Assembly (NCBI GenBank): GCA_029204225.1
Contig: CM055108.1
Coordinates: 17,453,779-17,517,778 of the forward strand
Direction of reading: 5' to 3'
DNA: 64,000 nt
Source of the DNA: Diphasiastrum complanatum
Lineage: Eukaryota > Streptophyta > Lycopodiopsida > Lycopodiales > Lycopodiaceae
Shown here piece after piece: positions 23,312 to 34,686 of this stretch. Each line of letters starts with the position of its first letter. Positions within the stretch are counted from its first letter, which is position 1. Position numbers and translations under genes: made by a program. The notes under the pieces are model-generated. The model saw nothing but the letters and a program-made list of their open reading frames with translations. It was not told where the DNA came from and ran no database searches.

Positions 23312-23867
23312 CAAGTCTAAGAGTTTTGATAATGATCCAAATCTCTTCATTTTGCACAAAGCATTGGTGCTCATATTGAGATGTCGATGTAGATCCACCT
23401 CCTCTTGATTGAAGCCTATACTCCTCATTCACCAAGATCTCTTGCAAATCCACAATACTTGGCAAAGTTTTTTGAATAGCAAAGCTTTGAACATTGAATG
23501 CTTTAACCCTTAAAACAAAAGCATGAGTACCCTCTTCTTTCTTTTGAAAGCTTTCAAAGATTTGCATCCTAAGAGTAAGCACTCTTGATGTAGACTTGGA
23601 TTCATAAAGCTTCTTCAAAGCTTCCCAAGCCTCCAAAGATGATGTGCACTTACCAACTTCTTTGAGAAGCTCATTGGTAACATTCATCTTTATCATGTGT
23701 AGAGCTTTCTTTGCTCTCTTGTCATACCTCACTTGATCTTGAGGTGCATGAGCCCTATCCTCCACACTTGCAACAATCTCCATCAACTATTGAAATGTAA
23801 CTCCTCCAAATCTTTGAAAAATGTGGTTGATCTTTTAATAATCTGAAACACAATAGCTCTGATACCA
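23312..23867 (-). pseudogene. Copia gag fragment with its own primer site, minus strand
   Basis: A minus-strand primer site (GCTCTGATACCA on plus, 23856-23867) is followed by a gag N-terminal region reading DKRAKKALHMIKMNVTNELL, LEAWEALKKLYESKSTSRVL and MQIFESFQKK. This is clearly homologous to the gag at 6.63 kb. About 40 residues that follow the VLRVK motif in that relative are missing here, with the frame resuming at VQSFAIQKTLPSIVDLQEIL. No protease or pol follows. An LTR of the same element begins at 23868 (TGTGAAGGAATTC) but is truncated. Confidence 0.8.
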
Positions 23868-24012
23868 TGTGAAGGAATTCAGATCATTCAAGATCCAATC
23901 CATGTCCCTGATCTTTGGTCACATTTGTTGTCGATGTGAGTGCAAGTGCGGAGTTGGAAGAGGGAAGCTAGTTCCCCAGCTCATAGTGAAGCAAAAGTAT
24001 GAAACATGATAG
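23868..24012 (-). repeat. truncated LTR of the minus-strand Copia fragment
   Basis: Starts TGTGAAGGAATTCAGATC next to the primer site at 23867 and merges into another gag fragment after about 140 bp, so it is incomplete. Confidence 0.5.
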
Positions 24013-24393
24013 TTACAACCTCAAGACATACTCTTGAGCACTCTCATCACTACCTCTAATGCTTTGTAGAACTTTGTTTCTAAGCATAAGCACTCTAGAG
24101 GTGTTTTTGGATTCATAAATTCCTTTCAAGGAGTCCCATGCCTCCTTGGCCGAGGTACAAGATGCAACTTCTTTAAGAAGTTCATTACTAACATTCATTT
24201 CAAGACAATGTAATGCTAGCCTAGATTTATTCTTGTACTTCACTAGATCTTGTCCTCCTTGAGGCTCTTCCTCTTCACCAAGAACAAGATCATACAAATC
24301 TTGGAGCACTAGTAGTGACTCCATTCTTACTTTCCAAATTGAATAGTTACTTGATTCAACCTTTCACTAGCTTCAAGAAGATAGGCTCCAATT
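24013..24393 (-). pseudogene. second Copia gag N-terminal fragment, minus strand
   Basis: The minus-strand ATG is at about 24393-24401. The N-terminal segment is frameshifted before SNYSIWKVRMESL, then continues LLVLQDLYDLVLGEEEEPQ, ALHCLEMNVSNELL, AKEAWDSLKGIYESKNTSRV and ends at EYVLRL. It is closely related to the gag at 6.63 kb and truncated after about 115 residues. The upstream non-coding sequence (24400-24950) resembles a copia leader and includes CACACGTGTG at 24852-24861. Confidence 0.8.
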
Positions 24394-24939
24394 GAACCCA
24401 TTTTTACTAGTAACAAGTATAGCAAATGTACTATTTAAAGGCTCTTCCTTCTCTCTTTCTCAGAAATTTAGCCACACGGCTACTCACTTGAATCTCACAA
24501 ACTCAAGAAGTAAGATCTATAATGGTCTTAAACTCAAAAAGACTTGGGAAATAAAATTCTACACACACTATCTTCTTGGAAAAATTGGATTTGACTCTTG
24601 GAAGTGCCAATCCCTCCCTATGGTGTTTGGAATGGATTTAGTCTCTCTTTGGAACTAAAATTAGCATAAGCCTCAAAACTCACTCTCAATGATTTAGAGG
24701 TTTATCATTCATTTAACACCATTTCACATCAAATCAACAATGAGGTCAATGGATTTTTACAAAGCAAATTACTAGTTTCACTCTCAAAATTGTTTGAAAC
24801 AATATGGAAAAATCACATAGATACGGTGAAAGTACAATTCCAACAGCCTCTCACACGTGTGGGAAGTACACTTGAACTTTACACACTCATTTGAACTTCA
24901 AATCTTCAAGTAAACCATTTGTTAGAGTCGCCCTTCTTC

Positions 24940-25300
24940 AAATTGAAATGGAGCTAGTTCGCACATGACTAGTCACAAGGAGTTCTTTACTTCTTTGGTC
25001 CCTTATGATGGAGCCAAGAAAGAAATTCACATGGCCAATGGTGGTGAGTGTGTGATCAAAGGTATTGGTTGAATTCCTATTTGTCTCTCTACTAATAGAA
25101 AAGCAAGACTTGATGGTGTTATTTACATCCCTTCACTTTCAAATAATTTGTTAAGTGTTGGTCAAATGATAGAGAAAGGATACATGGTAAAGTTTGGTGG
25201 TGATGCTTGTTTCATTATAAAGCCTAGAAATCTTGGTTGCTAGGGGCAATAGACAAGGTAGACTTTTCAAGCTTGATGAATTTTTTATGACTAACAAAAA
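24940..25300 (+). pseudogene. Copia protease/linker relic
   Basis: Plus-strand translation gives GASSHMTSHKEFF-like sequence, then VIYIPSLSNNLLSVGQM and GRLFKLDEFF, matching the region between the protease active site and the integrase of copia polyproteins (compare VLYVPKLTKNLISVGQL at about 7.77 kb). Two stops interrupt it (near 25070 and 25243). Integrase, RT and RNase H do not follow; an unrelated long ORF begins at 25303. Confidence 0.75.
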
Positions 25301-25302
25301 GG

Positions 25303-26766
25303 ATGGATGAAATGAAGATTGATCTCAACTTTCCAAAGTTACCTTTTAGCATCAATAAGATTGGTGGATCTTATGCAAAGTCGAAAAAGCTTCCTTATGC
25401 TAGATCTAGGTCAAGATCTAATTTTCTTCTTGGAGATGTTCATCTTTGTGCTAACTTGGCTAGTTATGAGGATAATGATGGTTCTTCAATGATTCTTCAT
25501 GGCAAGTGCAAGCATGCAAAAGGTAAGGAAAAATCTAACTTCATCAATGGAGGTGAAGCTTCTTCCTTGGAAAAGGTTGTTGTTAATGATTTCTTTGATC
25601 ATATGGAAAAAAATGTTGATAGGTGCATTCATGAAGAAGGAGGTTCTTCTACATCACTTTGTTATGATTCCAAGAAAGTCATTTTTCTAGCAAGTGGAGT
25701 CACATGTCTTCATAAAGAGAGTAGATCAAATGGTTCTATCAAGAGACTTGGTGAGGGAGATAGTCACAAGTCAAGAAGAAGAGAAGTATGTGAAGTGTTC
25801 AAAGTAGGATGTACTTTGAATGATGTCATTGTGAGTGATAGTGATGAAGAATCATTATCATTACCTAAATCATTGAGTGGAAGTTCTTGTTTGAAAAAAG
25901 AGAGTACTTCAATCATCCTTATTGTGAAGGTACTAATCATTTTTTTCATGGCTTCTAATGTCTTTGAGGTTTCTACTTCTTATGATGCAATCATTAAGAG
26001 GGAGTCTTATGAAGGAAAGAGCAATGGAATGTTGGTTCTTGGGAAGATTCAAGGCATGGATCTCACATCTCTTCATCAACTCAAAGGATTCTATGATTAT
26101 GAATTGATCACTCATGATCGAGATGGAAAAAGGTTGGTTGGAGAAGACTACATGGAGCAAATCGAGAGGCAATTTCTTCAAGACAAGGGAGATATCATTA
26201 GTGCGCATATTGAAGTTTGTTATGGACTCAATAAGGCTGGATTTATTAGGTTTGATACTCATCCTCACCTACTCTACTTTATGTTGGATGGAAAGTTTGG
26301 AATCTATCCTTTGATTTATGATGGTGCCACCAATGACATTGTTTTCACTAGCCTTTATGGAAGATCAAGATCAAGTATTGACGAGATCTTGTTGGGTCTA
26401 GATCATATGTTTGAGAGGGAGTATTTCCAGAGATTCAGGTTTGAACATATTCATATCTTTGATATCTTTGATGTTCAAGAGAAAGGTAAGCAAGTGGAAG
26501 CAACTCCCTTTACTTTACTCACATGTTTTGGAGAATCTTCTTGTGTAGATGATGTTATGCAAGTGGATATTGGTTCTCATGGTTTTCATGCTAGAAAATC
26601 AAGTAATGGATCTGGAAAACAAAGTTTGTTCACTGACTTTAATGTTCAAGAGGAAGATCAAGAGGTTGGTCTCAAAGGGCTTCAACAACACAAAAGGGAA
26701 AGTTGCAATTTGGAGCTAGTCAAAGGAAGGTTATTTGGCAAAGATGTTTTGTATCTATTTTTGTAG
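25303..26766 (+). CDS. unrecognised 487-residue ORF in place of Copia pol
   Basis: An ATG at 25303 opens 487 codons without a stop, although the adjoining protease relic is already broken. I recognise no domain. Visible features are a basic N-terminal stretch (YAKSKKLPYARSRSRSN, residues 24-40), a Ser/Asp/Glu-rich segment (178-192), a hydrophobic segment (IILIVKVLIIFFMASNVF, 204-221) that could be membrane-spanning, and an Asp/Gly/Tyr-rich region (about 265-345) with LLYFMLDGKFGIYPLIYDGA. Codon style resembles the neighbouring Copia sequence. It occupies the place of integrase, RT and RNase H between the protease relic and a polypurine-like tract at about 27519. It could be a captured host gene fragment, an env-like ORF, or a highly diverged pol. 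Confidence 0.55.
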   Translation: MDEMKIDLNFPKLPFSINKIGGSYAKSKKLPYARSRSRSNFLLGDVHLCANLASYEDNDGSSMILHGKCKHAKGKEKSNFINGGEASSLEKVVVNDFFDHMEKNVDRCIHEEGGSSTSLCYDSKKVIFLASGVTCLHKESRSNGSIKRLGEGDSHKSRRREVCEVFKVGCTLNDVIVSDSDEESLSLPKSLSGSSCLKKESTSIILIVKVLIIFFMASNVFEVSTSYDAIIKRESYEGKSNGMLVLGKIQGMDLTSLHQLKGFYDYELITHDRDGKRLVGEDYMEQIERQFLQDKGDIISAHIEVCYGLNKAGFIRFDTHPHLLYFMLDGKFGIYPLIYDGATNDIVFTSLYGRSRSSIDEILLGLDHMFEREYFQRFRFEHIHIFDIFDVQEKGKQVEATPFTLLTCFGESSCVDDVMQVDIGSHGFHARKSSNGSGKQSLFTDFNVQEEDQEVGLKGLQQHKRESCNLELVKGRLFGKDVLYLFL

Positions 26767-27529
26767 GAGTCTTTAAACTCAAGTAAGGTCAAAGGATCAG
26801 CAAGGAAGTGTTCTTCAAGTTTACTTTACTTGTTCTATCTCATGTTTGAGCTATTTCATGTGAATGTGTGCAAATTGTCAAGATATGGACAAACTAGGTA
26901 CATTGTCTTGCAGTATCTTATTGTGGGAGTTGTACTAGCATTCTTGGCTGGTTTTTTTGTTGGAAATGAAGCTATTGGAGTTTCATTATGTCACTCATCC
27001 ATGCCTAAGTTCTCAAGTGTTAAGCTAATTGGTGCCAATACTTGGAGATTGTCAATTTTTGGAGAATTCATGGTCATTTTCTTGTGTCAAGTAGATCTTG
27101 AAGATGGACTAGTGCAACCTACTTGGTTTATGGAGTCATGAAGATGGAGATGGAGGCTCATTCATGGAGTTTTTTGGTGGAGACATATCAAGAATGGACA
27201 AAGTTGGAGGAGACAAGCAAGAAAATGGTCATCACTCATATTTATTGTTTGGTTGCTGTAATTTTCCAGAGAGTTCAAAGTTTGAAACATGGAGAAATTA
27301 TTTCATTCACATCCTATTTGGTTCTTCATGTTCTAGTTATATCTTGATGTGTAAAATTGATGTAAGAAATAGTGAAGCATCTAATTTGGACACTATTCTC
27401 TATATCAATTATGGAAACTACTTTAGAATCTTAGAAAGGAGATCTATACTTAGGATGGAGATCATTCTAAAGTTGGATCAAAGTAGTATGGTCAAAACTA
27501 TGCCAAAACTAGTTACTGAGGGAGTGTGA
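26767..27529 (+). pseudogene. continuation of the unrecognised ORF after TAG, then frameshift
   Basis: After TAG at 26764-26766 the same frame stays open to 27141, a further 124 codons, and includes a strongly hydrophobic segment (YLIVGVVLAFLAGFFVG). A neighbouring frame is then open from 27164 to 27529. The whole looks like one longer product of about 740 codons broken by a nonsense change and a frameshift. The last codons (KLVTEGV) run straight into the polypurine-like tract, as pol does in intact copia elements. The function is not recognised. Confidence 0.45.
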
Positions 27530-27571
27530 GAGATTTCAACAAGTTTAGTCATATTTTGGTAAATTGAGGAG
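27517..27571 (+). promoter_or_regulatory. polypurine tract and start of a truncated 3' LTR
   Basis: ACTGAGGGAG is followed by TGTGAGAGATTTCAACAAG, the usual polypurine-LTR junction. Only a few tens of bases of LTR are evident before a different repeat takes over. This marks the 3' boundary of the pol-less Copia derivative. Confidence 0.55.
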
Positions 27572-29130
27572 GTGTATGAAACTGATGGAAGATCAATATC
27601 CTATAATTCATCAAACAACTTATTTGTTGATCTAAATTACTTGGTGAGATACATTGTCACATTCTATGATATAACCTTTGAAAAGGTGAACGAAAAAACA
27701 ATCATAGTACCTAAGTTAGATGAGTCAGAAATTGTAAAAGGGCAAAAGATGGAGAGGGTTAGTATAACTCTCATGAATGGTGCACTATCACAAACAGAGG
27801 ACCAAGAAGATTTTAGATTCAGTGTCCAATCAGAAAATGATATATGGTGGTTGGTAGTGTTTCGGGTAACTAGCCTTATTATAACATTACATTCATTGAA
27901 TAGTATTAATTCTTTGTATACTAAAGTTTGATTAATTCTTTGGACAGGTGCTGAAGGAGGATCATGATATATTATCATGGATATTCTCAAGGACATCTTA
28001 TCCTCGGATCATCAAGGACCATATGGATGGAGGACTTCTCAATGTTCCTAGAGTTGGAGACTTGAATGTTGAATGGCACTTAGCAGGTGATTTGAAAACA
28101 TTGAAATGCATGTATAATGTCTCTCACGGTGCTACATCTAAACACCCTTGTTTGTACTGCATGAAAATGGCAGAAGATGTTACTAGGAGTACATGAATTA
28201 CTAGAGAATATGCAGATCCAAATTGGAAGCCTGTGCTGCCTATCCCCTTGTGAAATGTGCATGTTTGCACTCTTCATGCAGAAGTTAGATTACTAGAAAA
28301 GATCATTTATCTTCATATAGATTTTGCTTGGAATAGTAAGCAAGCATCATCCGCAAAGGAAGCTATCTCTCGATTAGAAGATGTGTCCTCAAATGCAGGA
28401 CTTCATAAGGGACATGTCAAAATTCAAAAAGATGAAAAGCTTTCAGGAAAGACTGGAAATATGCCAACTAAGCCAAGCATAGGGGGAGCAAAAGCACGTC
28501 AATCCTATCAAATCATACTGGTAAGGCTTCTAATATTCAACACTCAATCTAGACAGATATCATTGCCGCCACTCAGGACTTCGAAAAGAGCGACAAAACT
28601 AGAGTACTAAAAGTTGATGTATGGAAGAAGCTTGATAGTATGATTGCTATTCTAAGAAAAGATAAATTCTCGAATATTGATAAGAAAGTTGCTCAAAGGA
28701 CTTGTGTCAAGTTTGTTGATGCAGTATCAAAAGCATGGGGAGAAGATCACATCACTCATTACATGGTCAGTATAAATTCTTCCAGATGCTTTCAATTTTC
28801 CATATATATTTAGATCCAAACATAAGATTGACATTATGGTTTTGACATTTGTAGCACATACTAAGAGATCATACAATATTTTTTGCAAACACATATGGAA
28901 GCCTGAGTGTTTGGCCATCACGGGATGGAGAAGCCACATTGGCAAGCACGGGCAACATTTCATCGAAATACACAACATGGAGGAACCAATGAAAAACGAA
29001 ACTACATTTGTCAATTGTTTTTGCGGTTCTACCGCAAAGTTCAGATTCGACATATAACAAAGTCCACACAATACAACAAGTTTAGAAAAGCATGCAAGTT
29101 TATACAGGAAGAAAAAATTAGATGATTGGT
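27572..29130 (+). pseudogene. broken transposase-like gene with apparent introns
   Basis: The segments join coherently if introns are removed. One open segment ends at TTTCGG before a GTAACT donor near 27870. It resumes in phase after a TTTGGACAG acceptor at about 27947, as GTG CTG AAG. The next exon contains GDLKTLKCMYNVSHGATSKH and then PCLYC, and, after two stops, VCTLHAEVRLLEKIIYL. Further segments follow donor/acceptor pairs near 28520/28577 and 28766/28853 (VLKVDVWKKLDSMIAILRKD, then MEKPHWQARATFHRN in another frame). The GDLK...CxxC then LHAE pattern recalls eukaryotic DDE transposases with a CxxC zinc insertion between the acidic residues (RAG1/Transib-like). This is my reading of motif spacing, not an established assignment. 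Stops and frameshifts make it a pseudogene. Confidence 0.4.
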
Positions 29131-29519
29131 GAGTAGAAGATAACAAAGACATTCAGTCATCATTGTCATCAAATCATGACATGTTCAAAATTGCTTGCAA
29201 ATTCATGGAACAAGAGAGAAGAGAAATACCCAATGTAAATGTATTGATTGTATTACTACAAAATACAAAGTGTTCACTATTCATCATCAGCTTTTGTGTC
29301 AGCTTCTATGGCTGTATTGTCATGAAGATATGTATGCATCTAATAGATGTGCATTATCCTTATTTCCACTAAGTTCCATATAAGTAGAGTACAATGAATA
29401 ATGGGAGCTCCTTAAAGTAACATTCCCTTCAGTAAAACCTAGAATGTTCAAAACAAGATCTTTTGACGAAAATGATCTTATTTGTCTTAATAATTTACGT
29501 CCTCCTAGATAAAATGATA

Positions 29520-29996
29520 AAGCTTTAACTACCATTCTCCCCAACTAGGCTTAGCTTCGAATGAGCAATATAGATCTCATTTTTTAGAAAATGCCTAAGA
29601 TAGTGGCCAAGTCCACTATCCCTCTGGATCGAGGATGCATGTTGTCTGTAACCACCTCGTCTCGCAACAAAGTCATCAATTATGAGAGCATCTTGCAATA
29701 AAAAAAATAAGTTGAAAAAAAAATACATTCGACAGTTAAGAACAGTCTAATGCAAGGACGTTTAAACACTTACACATTCTAGATCAGGATGATCAATATT
29801 ATGACCACCTACTGAAGAAGAATCATTTGTGAAATGCATTAATAATGGACGAGGGAAGCCCATCTGGGATTAAAATACCATGAATTCTTTATCAGATGGT
29901 ATGCCTCGTCCATGCTCAGCAATATTTGATAAAGCCCTCATCAAGCATTCTTCACCTGCCATCTTCACCATCATAATCAATTCCAACAAATCAGCC
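29520..29996 (-). pseudogene. unrecognised split ORF, minus strand
   Basis: From an ATG at 29996-29994 the minus strand reads MADLLELIMMVKMAGEECLM and on to IPSDKEFMVF, then a TAA, then in the same frame FPRPLLMHFTNDSSSVGGHN. A GTAAGTG donor follows near 29770. After an acceptor in TTTATTGCAAG near 29695, DALIIDDFVARRGGYRQHAS and LGHYLRHFLKNEIYIAHSKL stay open to about 29528. The splice-like junctions and smooth amino-acid composition suggest a decayed spliced gene. It is divergent from the transposase-like gene and may be the second gene of the same transposon. The family is unknown. The interval 29131-29519 has no clear gene. Confidence 0.35.
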
Positions 29997-30089
29997 ATTT
30001 TCACTCATTTTTGTACAAAAAAATCACTTACAAGAACTCACTGACCCTCAGAATAATGCCTCAAAATATGCAAACCTCACTGAGAAATT

Positions 30090-30489
30090 GTGGACACTGA
30101 GGACGATTACTGGGTGAAGTTACGAATTCATGCTCAAAAAAGTCTATATATAGGCCTCACCCATTCCCTCCACGAGTTCATTCTAGATTTCTGCAAGAGA
30201 GTTCATGCTGAAAATTTTCAGAATTTTCAACCTCTCCAGAATTATTGCCATCATGATTTCCAAAGACTCATCACTCTCACTGCATCGCCGAAAGGTCCCC
30301 AAACCCTTTTCGGATGATTTATCACTGATCCATATCAAGAACTATTCCGATGTGCTGATACTGGCTAAAGATCTTTTAACAAACATCAGTTTTGATCTCA
30401 GCCGCTTTACTGATCAGCAGAGTGAGAGTTTGGTCCAAGCGGCCTATTCCACATACTCAGATGAGTTTACAATTTTGGTTCAATAAGCA
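30090..30489 (+). other. short open frame behind a TATA-like box, unrecognised
   Basis: TCTATATATAGGC at about 30147 lies about 60 bp upstream of ATG 30205. From there 93 codons (MLKIFRIFNLSRIIAIMISK at the start, ending SDEFTILVQ) are open to 30486. There is no recognisable domain. It could be the 5' part of a gag-like ORF cut by the LTR beginning at 30569. Confidence 0.25.
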
Positions 30490-30568
30490 TGATCCCGTCC
30501 ACCCAAATCACTTCCACCATTCCAGTATCATTACCTACTAACACCAATCCCCTTCCACCACTACCCCC

Positions 30569-31593
30569 TGTTGGAAAATGAACTTTACTTTCCTTCATCC
30601 CTAGATAACTCCATGTGGGACGAATCAGATTTTGCAAAGGCGACTGCAAGTGCAATCCGCAAGTACAATAGAATCAAATAATCGTAACTAATTAGGTGCT
30701 AAAACACGACTATTAGTTTTACAAGAAAAGCTTAGAAGAAGATGTAAAGATAGAATATAAGTTGGTGCAAATGTAGCGCAGAGAAGGAGAGAGTGAGATA
30801 GAAGAGAAGCTGATATAGCTATACAATAGATCTTGATCTAGATTCACTACACTTAGATTTAAGCAAGAGCAATGGATCAAAACTTCATAAACTAGTGATA
30901 GCGGCCTCACATGTGTGGAGTACTGTCCACTGTACGGCCTGCACCTGAAACAACAAGTACTTTGGTTCTTGATAGCAATCATTCAATAAAATCACAATTC
31001 TATTGACTAGAAATCTCACAAAAGTGTAGAATGCAAAAGTCTCATCAATCTCATTAGCAAAATGATGATCCTTTTATGGATCAAGTACATCCACAAGTCT
31101 GGTATAGTCCAGCAGGTCTTCACATGTGTGAAGAGTGCCACATCACTCAGATCTATCCATTTGATCCATCCTTGATCCTTATCCAAAGTTGACCTTCTAG
31201 AATATGGCCAAAATTCAAAGAGCTAGTCTCCTAGAATATAGGAATATTCTTTACAAAATAGGATCTAAGAAAAATAGTAAACTCTTATCTTCTAGAACTC
31301 TATCCACACGTATGAACATCCACTTGCCATGTGGGAGCATTTACTCATGCACATGTAAGGATAAGGTAATTTCTAGGTGACTAGTCAACTTGACTAAAAA
31401 TAGTCATATCATGTTCACACTTAACTTGATTGATACAAAATCAAAATAGATATTTACAAGTATGAAAAGTACTTTCTTTCACATGTGGAAATAGGCTCCA
31501 CACGTGTGAAATCAGATCATGAACATTATTGTACTCATCATTGATCTTTTTTTACAATAAAAAATGACAAGTGAGAAGTGACAATTTTCAACA
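30569..31593 (-). repeat. 3' LTR of a minus-strand Copia element
   Basis: Plus-strand reading starts TGTTGGAAAATG and ends ATTTTCAACA. On the minus strand the purine run AGTGAGGAGGAG abuts the LTR start at 31593. It contains CACACGTGTG at 31499-31508 and the variant CACATGTGTG twice. The left limit is set by the TGTTGG terminus only, because the partner LTR is missing. Confidence 0.65.
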
Positions 31594-31606
31594 CTCCTCC
31601 TCACTT

Positions 31607-34600
31607 CTAACTTGGCAAATCTAATGTACATCTATCTACAATTCCAAAAGCATATCTTAACTTGAAAAATGGATCTTTGGAAAATGGCTTGTTTAAGATA
31701 TTAGCTATGCTTTCGGATGATGGTACATGATGTAGTTGCACCTCCTTGGATTGTACCTTCTCCCTCACAAAGTGGTGAGCTATCACAATACGCTTTGTTC
31801 TAGCATGGAAGATAGGATTGGAAGCAATTTGTTGAGAAGCTTGATTGTCACAATATATGTAAGGGATCTCCTCGACCTTTAGCACATGTAGCTCCATCAA
31901 GAGTCTTCTTAGCCATAGGAGCTCTTTGGTTGTTGAAGTCAATGCCTTGTGCTCGACTTCACAAGAAGATAGTGAGATAGTATCTTGCTTTTTGGAAAGC
32001 CAAGATATTACTCCTCCACAAAGGAATGTTGCAAATGCACTAATGGACTTTCTATCCATCTTGTCACTTGCAAAATCTGAATCCGAGTAGACTCTCAAGT
32101 GCAAGTTAGATATGCCAAAAGATATAGTACTAGAAACATATCTAAGCACTCTCTTGGCACTTTTCCAATGATGCACTAAAGGAGCTTGCATACTTTGACT
32201 CAACTTGCTTACACAAAAACTTAAGTTAGTCTAGTGATGGTTAAATAGATTAGGAAGCCTATAAGCTTTCTAAAGAGGGTGATGTCCTCAAAGGATGCTT
32301 CATCACCTTCATTAGTTGCTTTCACAACATGCTCCATAGGGGTGTCAATCCCCTTACAATCTTTCATACCAAACTTTTCAAGAATGGAAGTAGCATACTT
32401 TGATTGACTTATGAAAGTACAATTGCTACTTCTAGACACTCTTATCCCAAGTATAAACTTTAGGAAGCCTAGATTATCCATCTTGAACTCACTAGATAAA
32501 TCAACTTTTACTTTGCTTATGCCTTCATCATCATTTCCTGTCATAATGATGTCATCAACATAAAGCACCAAAATGATAATATTTTCTTCATTACATTTGA
32601 AATATAAAGAAGGTTCATAAGCACTTAGTACAAAGCCAAGGGAATAGAGAAAATCATGCAACCTAGAGTACCAAGCTCTAGGTGCTTGCTTCAAGCCATA
32701 TAGGCTCTTCCTTAAGTAGCACACTTTTTGCTCCTCACCAACCTTGATGAAGCCCTCGGGTTGCATCATGTAGGTTTCCTCCTCTAAGAAGCTATTCAAG
32801 AAAGCATTTGTCACATCCATTTGGTAGAGATCCCACTTGAACAAAGTAGCAATGCAAATGATTAATCTAATAGCTACAAGCTTAGCTACAGGCACAAATG
32901 TTTCTTCATAATCCAATCCTTTTACTTGAAGAAATCTTTTAGAAACAAGCCTAGCCTTGTACTTACTAATAGATCCATCTTGCTTGTACTTTATTCTATA
33001 AATCCACTTACATGCAGGTGGCTTCTTCCCTCTTGGAAGATTTACAAGATTCCAAGTATGATTTTCTTCTAATGCATCATACTCTACTTGCATTGCATCT
33101 CTCCAAACTTTAGATCTATATGCTTCTTCAAAAGATGACGGTTCTTCAATCAATGTAGCTAAGAAGGAGTAAGAGGTAGAAGATATAGAGTCTTCCTTTT
33201 GCTTTTCCTTGTACAAATAGGGGAGCCTTGAGGGCTCGGCCTTGTTTCTTGTTAATCTTCTTGGCGGCTTTGTCAAGATCCTCCTCAGGTTTGTCAAGAT
33301 CTTCAATGCACAATGGGTTAGATCCATTAGACAAGCTTTTAGAAAATTGTGACTCATCAAAAAGTACATCCTTGCTTACCTTTACTTTTTTGGATATAGG
33401 ATCGTATATCCTGTAGCCCTTGCTATTTTTTCCATAGCCAACAAAAATCCCTTTGAAGGAGGTAGCATCTTCCTTCCTTCTTGTCTTCAAAGGGATGTGG
33501 ACATAACAAATACATCCAAAGATTTTAAAATCTTTTACATTGGGTTTCTTACCAAACAAAGCTTGATAAGGTGAGATCTCATCAATGGCACTACTAGGAA
33601 GTCTATTACACAAGTAATTAGCACAAGTTATAGCTTCTCCCCAAAATGAGATGGGAAGTGATGCATCAAGTCTTAAAGACTTTGCACATTCACATAGACT
33701 CATATTTTTCCTCTCGGACACCCCATTTTGTTGGGGGGTGTAGGAACAAGTGTTGCAATTTAATGCCATTGATCTCACAAAAGTCTTTCATTTTATTGGA
33801 GGTGTACTCTCCTCCGTTATCACATCTTAGTGTCTTTATGGAAGTACTAATTTGCTTCTCAACTAGAGACTTGAACTTAATGAAAGCTTCATATACAAGA
33901 CTTTTCTTTGATAGTAACTCAATCCATGTGAATCTAGTACAATCATTTATAAAAGTTACATACATCAAGGCACCTCCATTACTTGCATGTGAAAAACTAT
34001 GTACATCAGAATGTATGAGATCCAAGGGAGAGGGAGATCTTGATGAAGATCTCTTGTAAGAAGATTTGTGTGACTTTGCAAGGCCACATGCCTCACACAT
34101 CTTTCCACACTTTTTGAAAGCTTTTGGTAGGCCGAGAGCTAGTTCCTTGCTTGCCTTTGACTCCATGGATTGAAGATTAGGATGGTCTAATCTCTTATGC
34201 TAAAGCTCTACTTGAGATAGCTCCTCCCTAGCCAAGTTCACACTTTCATTTGCAACATTAGCATCTAACTTGTAAAGTCTACCTTGCTTAATGCCACTAG
34301 CTATGCACTTATCATTTTTCAAGATGGAACAAACTCCATTCTTGAAATGTACATCTAGTCCATTGTTCATTCATTGTCCTAAACTAAGCAAGTTTCTTGA
34401 AATGGTAGGAACATACAAAACATTATCTAGATCTATCCTTTTAGATGTGCCTAAGCAAAGAGGAATAGATCCTATACCATCTATCTTGCATTCTTCATCA
34501 CTAATAGTGTATATTGACTTCTTAGAGTCATTACAAGAGAGAAGAGTAGCCCCACTATCTATCCACCATGTGTCTTGACTTGAAGTTGGTGTAGATGCAA

Positions 34601-34685
34601 CCATTAAGGATGTGTTAAATCCATCCTCATCTTCTTCCTCTTGAGCAATTGTAGCGCAAGCATCCCAAAGGGAGCCAGGAACCAC
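31607..34685 (-). pseudogene. Copia pol (protease to RNase H), degenerate
   Basis: The minus-strand order is canonical. Protease at 34685-34371 has WWIDSGAT but has lost the residues after it. Integrase spans about 34166-33500 (CEACGLAKSHK, DLIHSDVHS, RCDNGGEYTSN, NGVSERKN). The linker is rich in KPE and KK. RT at 33369-32221 has VKGLDYEETF, NAFLNSFLEEETYMMQPEGF, SLYGLKQAPRAWYSR and LYVDDIIM. RNase H at 32203-31607 has YSDSDFASDKMD and SLSSCEVEHKAL. At least three frame changes are visible, the first near 33740 at CCCATTTTGTTGGGG. Gag and the 5' LTR are missing; homology stops abruptly at about 34686. It is related to the Copia at 5.1 kb but is a distinct lineage. Confidence 0.92.
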
Positions 34686-34686
34686 G

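Noticed and set aside
29880-29940. A 15-bp intron removing the TAA in the minus-strand split ORF
   Set aside because: GT...AG ends are present but 15 bp is far below any credible plant intron length, so the stop is treated as a mutation.
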